Shown here: piece by piece, positions 1-7,606 of the stretch
Position numbering within the stretch: the first letter of the stretch is position 1
How the letters are laid out: the number at the start of each line of letters is the position of its first letter
The notes under the pieces: model-generated
Told to the model about the DNA's origin: nothing
The model's input: only the letters and a program-made list of their open reading frames with translations
Databases searched by the model: none
Made by a program: the position numbers and the translations under genes
Assembly (NCBI GenBank): GCA_027294815.1
Contig: JAPULP010000052.1
Span: 1-17,170, forward strand
Direction: 5' to 3'
DNA from: Gemmatimonadota bacterium
Lineage (GTDB): Bacteria > Gemmatimonadota > Gemmatimonadetes > Gemmatimonadales > GWC2-71-9
Length of the DNA: 17,170 bases

Positions 1-852
1 GGCATCTTGCTGGAGCACCTTCCGTTGGTGCACGGACGTGTGACCGGCATCGTGAGTCGCGGTGGGTCGTTACACGCGGTTTGGATGATGACTCATCGCA
101 AGCAAAACCCGCTGTACGAGCACTTCGATGAGCTCCTGGAGATCCTGCGAGAGTACGACGTAACCGTGTCACTGGGTGACTCGCTCCGACCTGGCTCGAT
201 CGCCGATGCGAGCGACAAGGCACAATTTGCCGAGTTGGAAACACTCGGTGAACTCACCCGGCGAGCCTGGGAAAGAGATGTCCAGGTGATGGTCGAGGGC
301 CCGGGCCACGTTCCGTTGGACCAAATCGAAATGAACGTCCGCAAGGAAAAGGAGATTTGCTCCGAAGCGCCCTTCTACACTCTAGGGCCGCTCGTAACCG
401 ACATCGCGCCGGGATACGACCATATCACAAGCGCCATTGGTGCGGCGTTGATAGGTTGGCATGGCGCCGACATGCTGTGTTATGTGACCCCCAAAGAACA
501 CCTGGGGCTCCCGAACGCGGACGACGTGCGAGAAGGTGTGATTGCATACAAGATCGCCGCCCACGCAGCAGACGTTGCCCGTGGCCGTCCACATTCGCGC
601 GACCGTGACGATGCGCTCTCCCGGGCCCGGTATGCGTTCGACTGGAACGAGCAGTTCAGATTATCGCTCGATCCCGAACGTGCCCGCGAATATCACGACG
701 AGGCTCTTCCGGCGGAGTATTTCAAGAGCGCCGAGTTCTGCGCCATGTGCGGACCGAAGTTCTGCTCCATGCATCACAGCCGCACGATCGACGAGATGCT
801 GGCGGAGTTTGCGGCGGAGGCGGGAACAGAGCCGGCTAAAATTGTCGGGTAA
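1..852 (+). CDS. thiC: Phosphomethylpyrimidine synthase ThiC, C-terminal part (5' truncated by window edge)
   Basis: ThiC is a radical-SAM enzyme that rearranges aminoimidazole ribotide (AIR) into HMP-phosphate for the pyrimidine half of thiamine. The frame is open from base 1, so the true start lies outside the window. The visible roughly 283 residues match the ThiC core: a VHGRVTGIVSRGG segment, SLGDSLRPGSIADA, a VEGPGHVPLDQIE block and a DIAPGYDHITSAIG block. Near the C-terminus is the radical-SAM cluster motif CAMCGPKFC (Cys codons at 739, 748 and 763), the CX2CX4C arrangement typical of ThiC. The protein ends about 29 residues later, as in the family. Nothing suggests a frameshift. The thiC leader, where a TPP riboswitch would normally be sought, is not in the window. 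The downstream neighbour is RNase D on the same strand after a 199-bp spacer, so co-transcription is not obvious. Confidence 0.97.
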   Translation, partial: GILLEHLPLVHGRVTGIVSRGGSLHAVWMMTHRKQNPLYEHFDELLEILREYDVTVSLGDSLRPGSIADASDKAQFAELETLGELTRRAWERDVQVMVEGPGHVPLDQIEMNVRKEKEICSEAPFYTLGPLVTDIAPGYDHITSAIGAALIGWHGADMLCYVTPKEHLGLPNADDVREGVIAYKIAAHAADVARGRPHSRDRDDALSRARYAFDWNEQFRLSLDPERAREYHDEALPAEYFKSAEFCAMCGPKFCSMHHSRTIDEMLAEFAAEAGTEPAKIVG

Positions 853-862
853 GGCGGCGAGA

Positions 863-902
863 CATGCCAGCTACTGTCCTCACAGTGTCGCAGTAGTGCA
901 TG
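863..902 (+). other. Imperfect hairpin downstream of thiC
   Basis: Just after the thiC stop, CATGCCAGCTACTG (863-876) can pair with CAGTAGTGCATG (891-902), leaving a 14-nt loop and a small bulge on the 5' arm. No T-tract follows, so it is not a standard intrinsic terminator. It could protect the 3' end of the thiC mRNA or act with a termination factor; the role is inferred. The rest of the 853-1051 spacer holds only weak promoter-like hexamers (TGTAAT at 936-941, TTGACT at 993-998), neither with a good partner. Confidence 0.4.
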
Positions 903-1051
903 CTCACTCTAAGCAGTTGGATGACCGTAAGTTACTGTAATTCAACGTAGTAGACGATTTCCACACAGAATCTGGAAATGTAGAAAACCCTGTTGACTTG
1001 TTGGTACAGGCCTCCCGGACGGCGGTTCGGTGTGCCATGTTTCGATGAGCT

Positions 1052-2221
1052 ATGGGCAAGTCTGCAGCATCCAAAAACCCGCTCCTGCTCGCCAACGACG
1101 CCGCGCTCGAGGCATTCGTCGGCGATCTGCAGGAGCAGGATCGCGTCGCTCTCGACACCGAAGCAGCGTCCTACCACCGGTACGTCGATCGGATTTATCT
1201 CATTCAGATCAGCTCTGAATCGAGTACCGCGCTCGTCGATCCGCTGGCGGTGAGCAACGTCAAACCTGTCGGCCGGCTGCTGTCCGATCCTGAAGTCGAG
1301 GTTGTTTTTCACGATGCGGACTACGACCTGCGGGTCTTGGACCGGGACTATGGTTTCCGCGCGAAGCGGTTATTCGACACACGGATCGCGGCACAACTCT
1401 TGGGTGAGCCGTCGGTGGGACTGGGTCCCCTGCTGGAGAAGTACTTCGGCGTCAAGGTAAACAAGAAAATGCAGCGGGCCGACTGGTCGAGACGCCCTCT
1501 CACTGCCGAGATGATCTCATATGCGGCGTCGGACACCGCATACCTCCTCGCGCTGCGTGACGAACTTTCCGGGCGTTTGGACAAGGCAGGACGGCTGCCA
1601 TGGGCCGAGGAAGAGTTCAAACGATTGGAGTCCATTCGTTGGACGTCCAACAGCAATAACGGGCAGGCGTTCCTTCGCATCAAAACGGCGAAGACCCTTC
1701 CACCCAAGTCGCTCGCTGTACTCAAAGCGGTGCACGAGTGGCGGGAGGAAAAAGCAGCGAGCCTCGACCGTGCACCGTTTCGGGTGTTGGGCAACGAAGC
1801 GCTCTTAGCGCTCGCTCGGTCAGCGCCCACGACCATCAGGCGCCTTCGGTCGTTGGGTGGTGTGCCCACCGCGCCGGCGCGGCGTTATGGCAACGAGTTA
1901 GTTCAGGCGGTCCAAAAAGGTTTGGATACACCTGCCGAGAAGTATCCGAAGGTCGAGCGACCCAGGCGTCCAAAACTGTCGCGGATGGCACAGCAACGAG
2001 TGGAGCGACTCAAGGCCCTCCGAAAACGTGCTGCGGTAGACTTGGGGATCGAAGTCGGGGTCCTTTGTCCAAACGGGACACTACACGCGATTGCCGTAGC
2101 AGGGCCGACCAATGCCAAAGAGTTGAAAAAGATTCCGGACGTAAAGCGTTGGCAGTGTGATGCCCTCGGCCCCTCTGCAGTGCTGGAAGCCGTAAACGGC
2201 GGTGGGGGGAGCGAGAAGTAA
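1052..2221 (+). CDS. rnd: Ribonuclease D (DEDDy 3'-5' exoribonuclease with HRDC domain)
   Basis: A 389-residue protein, close to the usual RNase D length. RNase D trims the 3' ends of tRNA precursors and other small structured RNAs in the cytoplasm, using two metal ions. The DEDDy active site is visible: D35 and E37 in VALDTE, D92 in HDADYDLRVL, and Y157/D161 in ISYAASDTAYLL. An HRDC-like helical domain follows at about 215-295 (LAVLKAVHEWREEKA and LGNEALLALA), then a basic stretch at about 300-330 and a C-terminal tail of no clear family. The ATG at 1052 gives a normal N-terminus. No convincing Shine-Dalgarno precedes it, only GATGAG close to the start. The stop is 5 bp from the stop of the convergent DUF59 gene with no terminator between, so the two transcripts probably overlap. 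Confidence 0.93.
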   Translation: MGKSAASKNPLLLANDAALEAFVGDLQEQDRVALDTEAASYHRYVDRIYLIQISSESSTALVDPLAVSNVKPVGRLLSDPEVEVVFHDADYDLRVLDRDYGFRAKRLFDTRIAAQLLGEPSVGLGPLLEKYFGVKVNKKMQRADWSRRPLTAEMISYAASDTAYLLALRDELSGRLDKAGRLPWAEEEFKRLESIRWTSNSNNGQAFLRIKTAKTLPPKSLAVLKAVHEWREEKAASLDRAPFRVLGNEALLALARSAPTTIRRLRSLGGVPTAPARRYGNELVQAVQKGLDTPAEKYPKVERPRRPKLSRMAQQRVERLKALRKRAAVDLGIEVGVLCPNGTLHAIAVAGPTNAKELKKIPDVKRWQCDALGPSAVLEAVNGGGGSEK

Positions 2222-2226
2222 CGAGA

Positions 2227-2523
2227 TCAATGCCCCATGAACGAGCGCACCTTCGGATCGATCCTCTCCGGCGTCCAAAACGGTTCCCACACTAATTCAA
2301 CTTCGACATTCGTCACCCCATCCAACATACGCGCGGTCTGATCTACCTCTTCCATGATTTGCGGGCCGACAGGACAACCGGGTGACGTAAGAGTCATCTT
2401 GATATGGACGTTGCCTTCTTCCATCTCTACGTCGTAGACCAATCCCAAGTCGATGATGTTCAACCCGATCTCCGGGTCCTTCACCTGCCGTAGCGCCTTG
2501 CGTACTGCATCTGCATCGATCAT
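2227..2523 (-). CDS. DUF59/MIP18-family Fe-S cluster assembly protein (SufT/PaaD-like)
   Basis: A 98-residue single-domain protein of the DUF59 (MIP18/SufT/PaaD-like) family. These proteins help mature or deliver iron-sulfur clusters to client proteins. The two family signatures are present: VKDPEIGLNIIDLGLVYDV (about 14-32) and LTSPGCPVGPQIMEEV (45-60), whose C50 is the conserved cysteine of the family. The ATG is preceded by GAGGAG six bases upstream, a strong Shine-Dalgarno that fixes the start. It is the last gene of the minus-strand run, 28 bp after the DCC-family gene. No other SUF or ISC genes are adjacent, so its clients cannot be named from context. Confidence 0.85.
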   Translation of the reverse strand: MIDADAVRKALRQVKDPEIGLNIIDLGLVYDVEMEEGNVHIKMTLTSPGCPVGPQIMEEVDQTARMLDGVTNVEVELVWEPFWTPERIDPKVRSFMGH

Positions 2524-2551
2524 GTCTATCTCCTCATCGCTGCTTCGAAAG

Positions 2552-2968
2552 TTACTCCTTCTTCGCCGGTGAGTCCATGGAGGCGATGCAATGTTCTCCG
2601 TCGCATCCGATCCGTCGACGACGGAGCGCCACCCATGAGTACACCCGATCGGCCAGCAACATTGCTCCCGGCAAACGGAACAGCGCGCGTGGCAGCCATC
2701 CCCATGCAGTATATCTCAGGATCTCTCGCACCGCGTTGGCACCTTCGAACACGGTGCTATCCGGTTGCACCAGGTGCATCGCTCTCTCGAGCTCGGCTAC
2801 GGATTTGCCGGTCATGGCCACCGCGCGCTCGTCCTGTAACGGCAACAGCTCAATGCGGTCGGCGCCCCCGCCCCATTTCTTGAACCGCGACGCCCACCGG
2901 CGGCAGAACGCGCACTCGGCGTCATAAATAATGGACGGGATTTCTCCCTCAACAACGGGCCGTTCCAC
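2552..2968 (-). CDS. DCC family (DUF393) thiol protein
   Basis: A roughly 138-residue protein of the DCC/DUF393 family, small putative thiol-disulfide oxidoreductases named after their Asp-Cys-Cys N-terminal motif. The motif appears as YDAECAFCRRW, giving a CxxC pair directly after a short beta strand (PSIIYD). Further family features are LLPLQDERAV, a central segment with VFEGANAVREILRY, and a C-terminal basic tail. The start is uncertain. The GTG at 2968 leaves 14 residues before the motif and overlaps the upstream serine hydrolase gene by 20 bp. A TTG at 3025 would extend the protein by 19 residues and overlap by 77 bp. Neither has a clear Shine-Dalgarno, so translation is probably coupled to the upstream gene. 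The redox role is known only loosely for the family. Confidence 0.82.
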   Translation of the reverse strand: MERPVVEGEIPSIIYDAECAFCRRWASRFKKWGGGADRIELLPLQDERAVAMTGKSVAELERAMHLVQPDSTVFEGANAVREILRYTAWGWLPRALFRLPGAMLLADRVYSWVALRRRRIGCDGEHCIASMDSPAKKE

Positions 2969-4091
2969 CGAGCGAATCCAAGAGGCGACATGATCGTTCC
3001 CGTAAGCGCACGGCTGTGTCGGCAAGCTTTCCGCGCACTTCCTTTAACCGCGTAATCGAGCGTCGGGTCCGTGGAGCGTACACACGATTGGTCAACAGCA
3101 CCACGAAGAGGTTGCGAGACGGATCAATCCAAATCGAGGTTCCCGTAAAACCACCATGCCCGTAGGCTTCAGGAGACAATAGGGTCCCGGTGTTCTCGCT
3201 TGTGGTCGTGTCGTTTATCTCCCACCCAAGCGCACGGTTCCCGGGTCCTGGCCTCGTGAATGTCTCCACTGTTGCCGCCGTGAGTAAGCGGGCTGCGTTT
3301 CCGACCGAGCCACGCCCGAGATACCATTGTGCGATTCGAGCTAGTTCCCGGCCGGTGCTGTACAGTCCTGCGTGTCCCGATACCCCGTTCAAGCGTGCCG
3401 CGTTTTGATCGTGTATGACGCCCTGAATCGGGTGGCCGCGCCATCTGTTGATCGGCGCGGCGCGGGTGCGTTGTTCGCGGGGAAGGTTATAACGGGTTTG
3501 CGTGAGACCCAATGGTGTATACAACTCGCGCCTCACAAAAACATCCAACGATGTTTCCGAAACGGCTTCTACCAACCAACCGAGAAGCATCGCGTTGAGG
3601 TCGCTGTACTCCACGCGGCTTCCCGGTCGCCACCGCAAACGCTCCGACATCACCGCCGCGCGCGCGTCTGCGGCGTTGTCTGTAAGGGTATTCAGTGGCA
3701 GAAACGCTCGTAGGCCGGACGTGTGATTCAATAGATGGCGAACCGTAACGGCATCTTTCCCATCCCCGACGAACGCGGGGAGGTACTCGCTGACGGGACG
3801 GTCGAGCTGAATGAGACCCCGCTCGTATAGGAGCATGACTGCTGGGGTCGTCGCGATGACTTTTGTCAGGGATGCCAGGTCGTAGAGTGTCGAATCGGGC
3901 GATGGCGTTGCAGCCGTGTCCGACCACGTCAGGCCCCCGTAGCCCTTTGCCACAAGCACCGTGTCAGCCATCCCAATCATCACCACCGCACCCGGGTATG
4001 CCCCTTGGCGAATTCCGTCCCTGACGATGGTATCGATCTCGGCCACGGGATGTGTTTGGGTGACAACAAGGATCGCTAGGAGATACGTCAT
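2949..4091 (-). CDS. Beta-lactamase-family serine hydrolase (class C/PBP4*-like, SxxK)
   Basis: A 380-residue serine hydrolase of the beta-lactamase/transpeptidase-like (Pfam Beta-lactamase) family, which includes esterases, D-aminopeptidases and DD-peptidases. The nucleophile motif is SLTK (S74, K77). The tyrosine motif is YSD (Y162), a variant of YxN. HTSGL (123-127) and HGGFTGT (312-318, replacing KTG) are also typical. Residues 1-12 (MTYLLAILVVTQ) are a short hydrophobic stretch that may be a weak signal peptide or anchor, so a periplasmic location is likely but not certain. The ATG at 4091 is preferred because everything upstream in this frame is low-complexity read-through of the previous gene. 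The gene begins 8 bp after the metallopeptidase stop and overlaps the DCC gene. The substrate cannot be deduced; it is probably not a true antibiotic resistance enzyme. Confidence 0.88.
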   Translation of the reverse strand: MTYLLAILVVTQTHPVAEIDTIVRDGIRQGAYPGAVVMIGMADTVLVAKGYGGLTWSDTAATPSPDSTLYDLASLTKVIATTPAVMLLYERGLIQLDRPVSEYLPAFVGDGKDAVTVRHLLNHTSGLRAFLPLNTLTDNAADARAAVMSERLRWRPGSRVEYSDLNAMLLGWLVEAVSETSLDVFVRRELYTPLGLTQTRYNLPREQRTRAAPINRWRGHPIQGVIHDQNAARLNGVSGHAGLYSTGRELARIAQWYLGRGSVGNAARLLTAATVETFTRPGPGNRALGWEINDTTTSENTGTLLSPEAYGHGGFTGTSIWIDPSRNLFVVLLTNRVYAPRTRRSITRLKEVRGKLADTAVRLRERSCRLLDSLGGTARC

Positions 4092-4099
4092 ACCGGGCG

Positions 4100-4870
4100 C
4101 TAGTGGCTCCGGGGGCCGGGGCCGGGGCCGGGGCGGGGGCGGGGCCCCTTGAGCGATCCTGGAGGGAGCGAGTACAACAGCATCGCCGTGCGGCGGTCGC
4201 GGCTGGTGAGGTCGTGCACCGAAGTCGTCGGATACATCACGTCTCTCGGCTGATCCGAGTGACCCAGGCCGAGCAGATGACCAATCTCGTGTAGGGCCAC
4301 GGTTTCGATTGCGTCGGTCGTGAACGGCCGGCCCAAATAGGAGTGGGTGGCGAGCGTAAGGGTTCCGCTCTGCAAATGGCCGTCGCTGCGCCAAACGAGA
4401 TCGGCCTGACCCGCTCGCTGCATGTCAAAGGACTCGACCCAGCGGACGGTCACGTCGGCGTTTTCCCTGGTTCGGACGAACTCGAATCGGACCTGAAGGC
4501 CACCCACGCGGCGCCAACGCATGAAGGCATCTCGCACCGCCCGTCCGATGGCCGCGGTGTACCCCGCGACGACGGCGGGCTCGAAATAGACTAGAAGGGG
4601 GTCGCGCTCGCGCTCGACCCAGCGCCTGAGAATCGAATCAGATTCGGCCAATAGATATGTGTCCTGGCCTGCGATGGCCCGCAGCGCGGCCTGCCGCGCC
4701 TGTTCCGATCGTCGTGAGGGCAGGGACACCTCGACGCTCCCGCCCATGTCCGCCCCGCCGGACGAGAGCGTGTCCGAGGCGATCCCGTCGTCCGCCGCGA
4801 CCCGCCTCCCCAGGTTGAACGCGATGGCCGTGGCGACTGCAAGGACTGTTAGGAGCAGGAGTCGGTGCAT
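4100..4870 (-). CDS. Secreted matrixin-like zinc metallopeptidase
   Basis: A 256-residue predicted exported metalloprotease. The ATG at 4870 gives a good N-terminal hydrophobic segment (MHRLLLLTVLAVATAIAF), so export is likely; an upstream in-frame TTG at 4909 would bury this segment. The catalytic motif HEIGHLLGLGH (H194, E195, H198, H204) is the metzincin HExxHxxGxxH zinc site. It is followed by MYP with M212 as the probable Met-turn, as in matrixins (M10). The region 90-175 (VYFEPAVVAGY, AFMRWRRVGG, ADVTVRWVES) fits the matrixin fold. No clear cysteine-switch propeptide is visible. The last 16 residues (241-256) are a Pro/Gly/Arg low-complexity tail encoded by a GGGGCC-type repeat. The gene is first in the minus-strand run and divergent from the transporter. 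The 10-bp palindrome GGAATATTCC (4875-4884) lies just before the start. Confidence 0.85.
   Translation of the reverse strand: MHRLLLLTVLAVATAIAFNLGRRVAADDGIASDTLSSGGADMGGSVEVSLPSRRSEQARQAALRAIAGQDTYLLAESDSILRRWVERERDPLLVYFEPAVVAGYTAAIGRAVRDAFMRWRRVGGLQVRFEFVRTRENADVTVRWVESFDMQRAGQADLVWRSDGHLQSGTLTLATHSYLGRPFTTDAIETVALHEIGHLLGLGHSDQPRDVMYPTTSVHDLTSRDRRTAMLLYSLPPGSLKGPRPRPGPGPGPRSH
4111..4148 (+). repeat. GGGGCC-type G-run repeat with G-quadruplex potential
   Basis: Six runs of four or five G (4111-4115, 4118-4121, 4124-4127, 4130-4133, 4135-4139, 4141-4144) are separated by one or two C, followed by CCCC. This far exceeds the usual four-run G-quadruplex pattern. The G-rich strand is the template for the minus-strand genes, and their mRNA is C-rich here. 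The tract encodes the PRPRPGPGPGP tail of the metallopeptidase and lies about 20 bp before the start of the serine hydrolase gene. Confidence 0.85.
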
Positions 4871-5025
4871 CGTCGGAATATTCCATCCTTCTTGACCATT
4901 CGCTACCAAGCGTGGCTAGCATCGGAACACCTAGTCTTCTATGATTCACGCTTTTGCACACCCATGCGGTGCCTGCGGTCACTGGAAATGACCCACTAGG
5001 CGTCGGTCTTTTGGTCCGGTAGAGT

Positions 5026-5030
5026 GGAGG
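5026..5030 (+). promoter_or_regulatory. Shine-Dalgarno GGAGG setting the TTG start of the MMPL gene
   Basis: GGAGG lies seven bases before the TTG at 5038, the ideal spacing. It supports this rare start codon over any downstream ATG, which would remove the first transmembrane helix. The remaining divergent spacer (4871-5025) shows no well-matched promoter. Confidence 0.75.
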
Positions 5031-5037
5031 TTTTTGT

Positions 5038-7302
5038 TTGACAGCCCTGGCGCGTTTCGTTGTCCGATTCCGGTTTCTCATAATCGCGTTATGGGTCCTC
5101 GTGGCAGCTCTGGCCATACCTCGTGCGGCCCGCGTTGACGAGGTTCTCCGCACCGAGGGCCGGTCGTTGCGGCCCACCGAGGCCCAGCGGGTCACCCAGA
5201 TCATGTTGGACAGTTTCGACCGGCCAACTGTCAATTTCATGGCTGTCGTCATTTCTGGCCCCATTCCCATAGACAGTCAGCCTTATCGTAACATCGTCGA
5301 GACGCTTGGTTTGGCGGCTGAAGGAGAGCCGTATATAGACCATGTTGTTTCCTATCTTAGGGCGCCCGACCCATCGATGGTCAGCGACGACAAGCGGACC
5401 ACCGTATTTCTGGCCACCATCCACAGCGATTTCGCGTCGAACCCCGCGAGTCTTACGCTGGAGTTTCGAGCGCGTCTCAATCGTACGCTCGCCCGGCTGC
5501 CGGGTGCGGAGGAATACGAGGTGCTGGTGACCGGAGGACCCGCCCTCGATTTCGACGTTCGCACAGTGACCTCCGAAGACGCCAAGCGAAACGAGTTGAT
5601 CACCCTCATACCGATCGCGGGAGTGCTGGTTCTCGCCTTCGGGGCCATCGTAGCGGCCGTCCTGCCGATCATCGTGGGCGTCTTCGCGATCTCCTGTTCA
5701 CTCGCCGCGGTGCACATCGCCAGCACGTTCCACGAAATGTCCGTCTTTGTGCTGACCATCGTGACGATGGTCGGCCTAGCGGTCGGCATCGACTATTCGC
5801 TTCTGGTCGTCAATCGGTTTCGAGAAGAAATGAACCGGGGCCAGAGTCCGCGGGAGGCCGCAATACGTACCATGTTGACGGCCGGACAGGCGGTGGTAAC
5901 CAGCGGGCTCATCGTGATCGTCGGGTTTGGAACGCTCCTGTTGACGCCGATCATCGAAACGCGCTCGGTAGGCATCGGTGGCCTCATCGTCGTAACAGTG
6001 TCGGTCTTGTTGACCGTCACATTGCTTCCCGCCTCGCTCGCCATCATGGGGCGGACCATTGATTGGCCCAACTGGCTGGCGCGGCGTCTGGCGTGGTATC
6101 ACAAACCAACCGCTTGGGAGCGATGGGCACGTTGGTTGTCACAACACCCATGGCGGGCATTGACCATCAGCATGGTGGTGGTGGGATCCATCACGTGGCC
6201 CTTGTTTTTCATCAAGATCGGGCTGCCAACGAGGGATTGGTTTCCCAGCGGCACCGAATCCACGGTGGGCGCAGAGTTAATTGAGCGCGAGATCGGATCG
6301 CGTGGCGCCCTGCTTCCCGTCCGCATGACCCTCCAGTCGTCCGACCGATTGGTCAGCTCAACATATCTGAATGCGTTGCGGCGTCTCTCCGATTCCATTC
6401 TCGCCGACCCACGGGTCTCGACCGTCCGCGGCCCGGCCAACATCCGGCCGGGCATGTCGCGCATTGCGTACTTGGGTCTTTACGGCGACCTGAAACGCGC
6501 GCGCGAGCGTTACCCCGACTTCTTCGACACGTACGTTTCTCCCGACGGACGGACGGCGTTGATGGATGTGACGCTGGCTGACACGACGTCGTACACCGGA
6601 GCAATGGATGTCGTGCGGCGGCTTCGGGGGCTCGCGGACGGCGGCGTGGGTGGGCTCGAATCCGTTGAGATCTTGGTGGGGGGGTTCATAGCCTCGAGCC
6701 TCGATTTGCAGGAGGACCTGCTCGAGCAGCTTCCCATCGTGATCGGGCTCGTGCTGGCAATCACGGCTATCATGTTGTTGATCGCGTTCCGGTCGATTTT
6801 GGTCTCGATCAAGGCGGTCGTGATGAATTCCCTGTCCGTCGCGGGCGCGTTCGGACTGTTGGTGCTCGTGTTTCAGGAGGGGATAGGCGGCGGACTGTTC
6901 GGGCTATCGGGCGGCACCGAAGCCGTGTACGTCGTGACGCCAGTGCTCGTGTTCGCTTTGGTCTTCGGGTTGAGTATGGACTATGAGGTCTTCTTGTTAT
7001 CAAGAATGAAGGAGGCCTTCGACCGTACGCACAAGAACGATTTGGCCACGATGGAGGGACTGAGCGTCACCGCATCGGTCATCACGAGCGCGGCGGCTAT
7101 CATGATCATCGTCTTCGGCACTTTTGCTTTTTCGCGAGTGCTCGCTGCGCAAATGATGGGGTTCAGTCTGGCTGTGGCCGTGTTACTGGATGCCACGCTG
7201 ATTCGCATGGTGATGGTGCCGGCGGTGATGCACATTGCCGGTCGATGGAATTGGTGGCCGGGAGTACGATTGCCCGCCGATCCCGAACGCGGCATCGAAT
7301 AA
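5038..7302 (+). CDS. MMPL/RND-family membrane transporter
   Basis: A 754-residue inner-membrane transporter of the MMPL branch of the RND superfamily; relatives export lipids, hopanoids or hydrophobic drugs using the proton gradient. The order is: TM1 (about 10-28), a large periplasmic loop (about 30-185), a five-helix bundle, a linker (about 340-375), TM7, a second periplasmic loop (about 395-565) and a final helix bundle to about 735. The two halves carry equivalent Asp-Tyr pairs, D252-Y253 in AVGIDYSLLVVNRF and D648-Y649 in GLSMDYEVFLLSRM, which match the proton-relay pairs known from MmpL3. The C-terminus is short, without a long cytoplasmic tail. The gene starts at TTG with a strong Shine-Dalgarno. 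It stands alone, convergent with the polA operon, with 10 bp between stops. No periplasmic adaptor or outer-membrane channel gene is adjacent, so the substrate is unknown. Confidence 0.93.
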   Translation: MTALARFVVRFRFLIIALWVLVAALAIPRAARVDEVLRTEGRSLRPTEAQRVTQIMLDSFDRPTVNFMAVVISGPIPIDSQPYRNIVETLGLAAEGEPYIDHVVSYLRAPDPSMVSDDKRTTVFLATIHSDFASNPASLTLEFRARLNRTLARLPGAEEYEVLVTGGPALDFDVRTVTSEDAKRNELITLIPIAGVLVLAFGAIVAAVLPIIVGVFAISCSLAAVHIASTFHEMSVFVLTIVTMVGLAVGIDYSLLVVNRFREEMNRGQSPREAAIRTMLTAGQAVVTSGLIVIVGFGTLLLTPIIETRSVGIGGLIVVTVSVLLTVTLLPASLAIMGRTIDWPNWLARRLAWYHKPTAWERWARWLSQHPWRALTISMVVVGSITWPLFFIKIGLPTRDWFPSGTESTVGAELIEREIGSRGALLPVRMTLQSSDRLVSSTYLNALRRLSDSILADPRVSTVRGPANIRPGMSRIAYLGLYGDLKRARERYPDFFDTYVSPDGRTALMDVTLADTTSYTGAMDVVRRLRGLADGGVGGLESVEILVGGFIASSLDLQEDLLEQLPIVIGLVLAITAIMLLIAFRSILVSIKAVVMNSLSVAGAFGLLVLVFQEGIGGGLFGLSGGTEAVYVVTPVLVFALVFGLSMDYEVFLLSRMKEAFDRTHKNDLATMEGLSVTASVITSAAAIMIIVFGTFAFSRVLAAQMMGFSLAVAVLLDATLIRMVMVPAVMHIAGRWNWWPGVRLPADPERGIE

Positions 7303-7312
7303 ATCTCTGCTC

Positions 7313-7606
7313 CTACCCGACTGTGTTCGACACCAAACGCAACCCGACACCCAACGACCAACCACGCAGGTCAAAATGCCATGCGTCGACGCGGTTAGCT
7401 GTTCGTGGGTCCTTGAGCGGTTTGTACTGCAACCACTCGCGACGCATCCCGATCCACCTCCCCGCCTCGAGCAGCAATTGTTTATCGGCCGACACCAAAT
7501 GTGCCATCGGTTCGCCGTTGTAGTTGTGACGGTGAAACCAGAGGCCACCGTCGAGTGCGTGGATCATCCCCTCCCGCCGCTTTGCGAACTCCAGGATTTG
7601 ACTCAC
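7313..7606 (-). CDS. Small DUF4031-like protein translationally coupled to polA
   Basis: A 97-residue protein starting at GTG 7606, whose GTGA overlaps the polA stop by 4 bp, a classic coupling arrangement. A longer TTG start at 7624 is possible but less likely. No membrane segment or signal peptide is seen. The central part, with MAHLVSADKQLLLEAGRWIGMR followed shortly by REWLQ and AWHFDLRGW, resembles from memory the DUF4031 pattern of small bacterial and phage proteins (a CH-[LM]-[IV]-A-D-like start, a helix with IG..R.W.Q, then HYD). DUF4031 has no established function. This assignment is by eye. His and Trp residues are plentiful, and the motif H..D could bind metal or nucleotide, but that is speculation. 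The stop is 10 bp from the stop of the convergent MMPL gene. Coupling suggests co-expression with DNA polymerase I. Confidence 0.72.
   Translation of the reverse strand: MSQILEFAKRREGMIHALDGGLWFHRHNYNGEPMAHLVSADKQLLLEAGRWIGMRREWLQYKPLKDPRTANRVDAWHFDLRGWSLGVGLRLVSNTVG

Noticed and set aside
853..1051. Possible small gene or riboswitch between thiC and rnd
   Set aside because: No frame with start, Shine-Dalgarno and plausible protein was seen, and the hairpin there does not match TPP riboswitch motifs.
4092..4394. In-frame N-terminal extension of the serine hydrolase (about 100 residues)
   Set aside because: It is Arg/Pro-rich read-through of the metallopeptidase gene in another frame. The serine hydrolase family start fits ATG 4091.
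4638..5270. Minus-strand 210-codon frame across the divergent spacer
   Set aside because: It overlaps two well-supported genes and has a composition typical of an antisense shadow.
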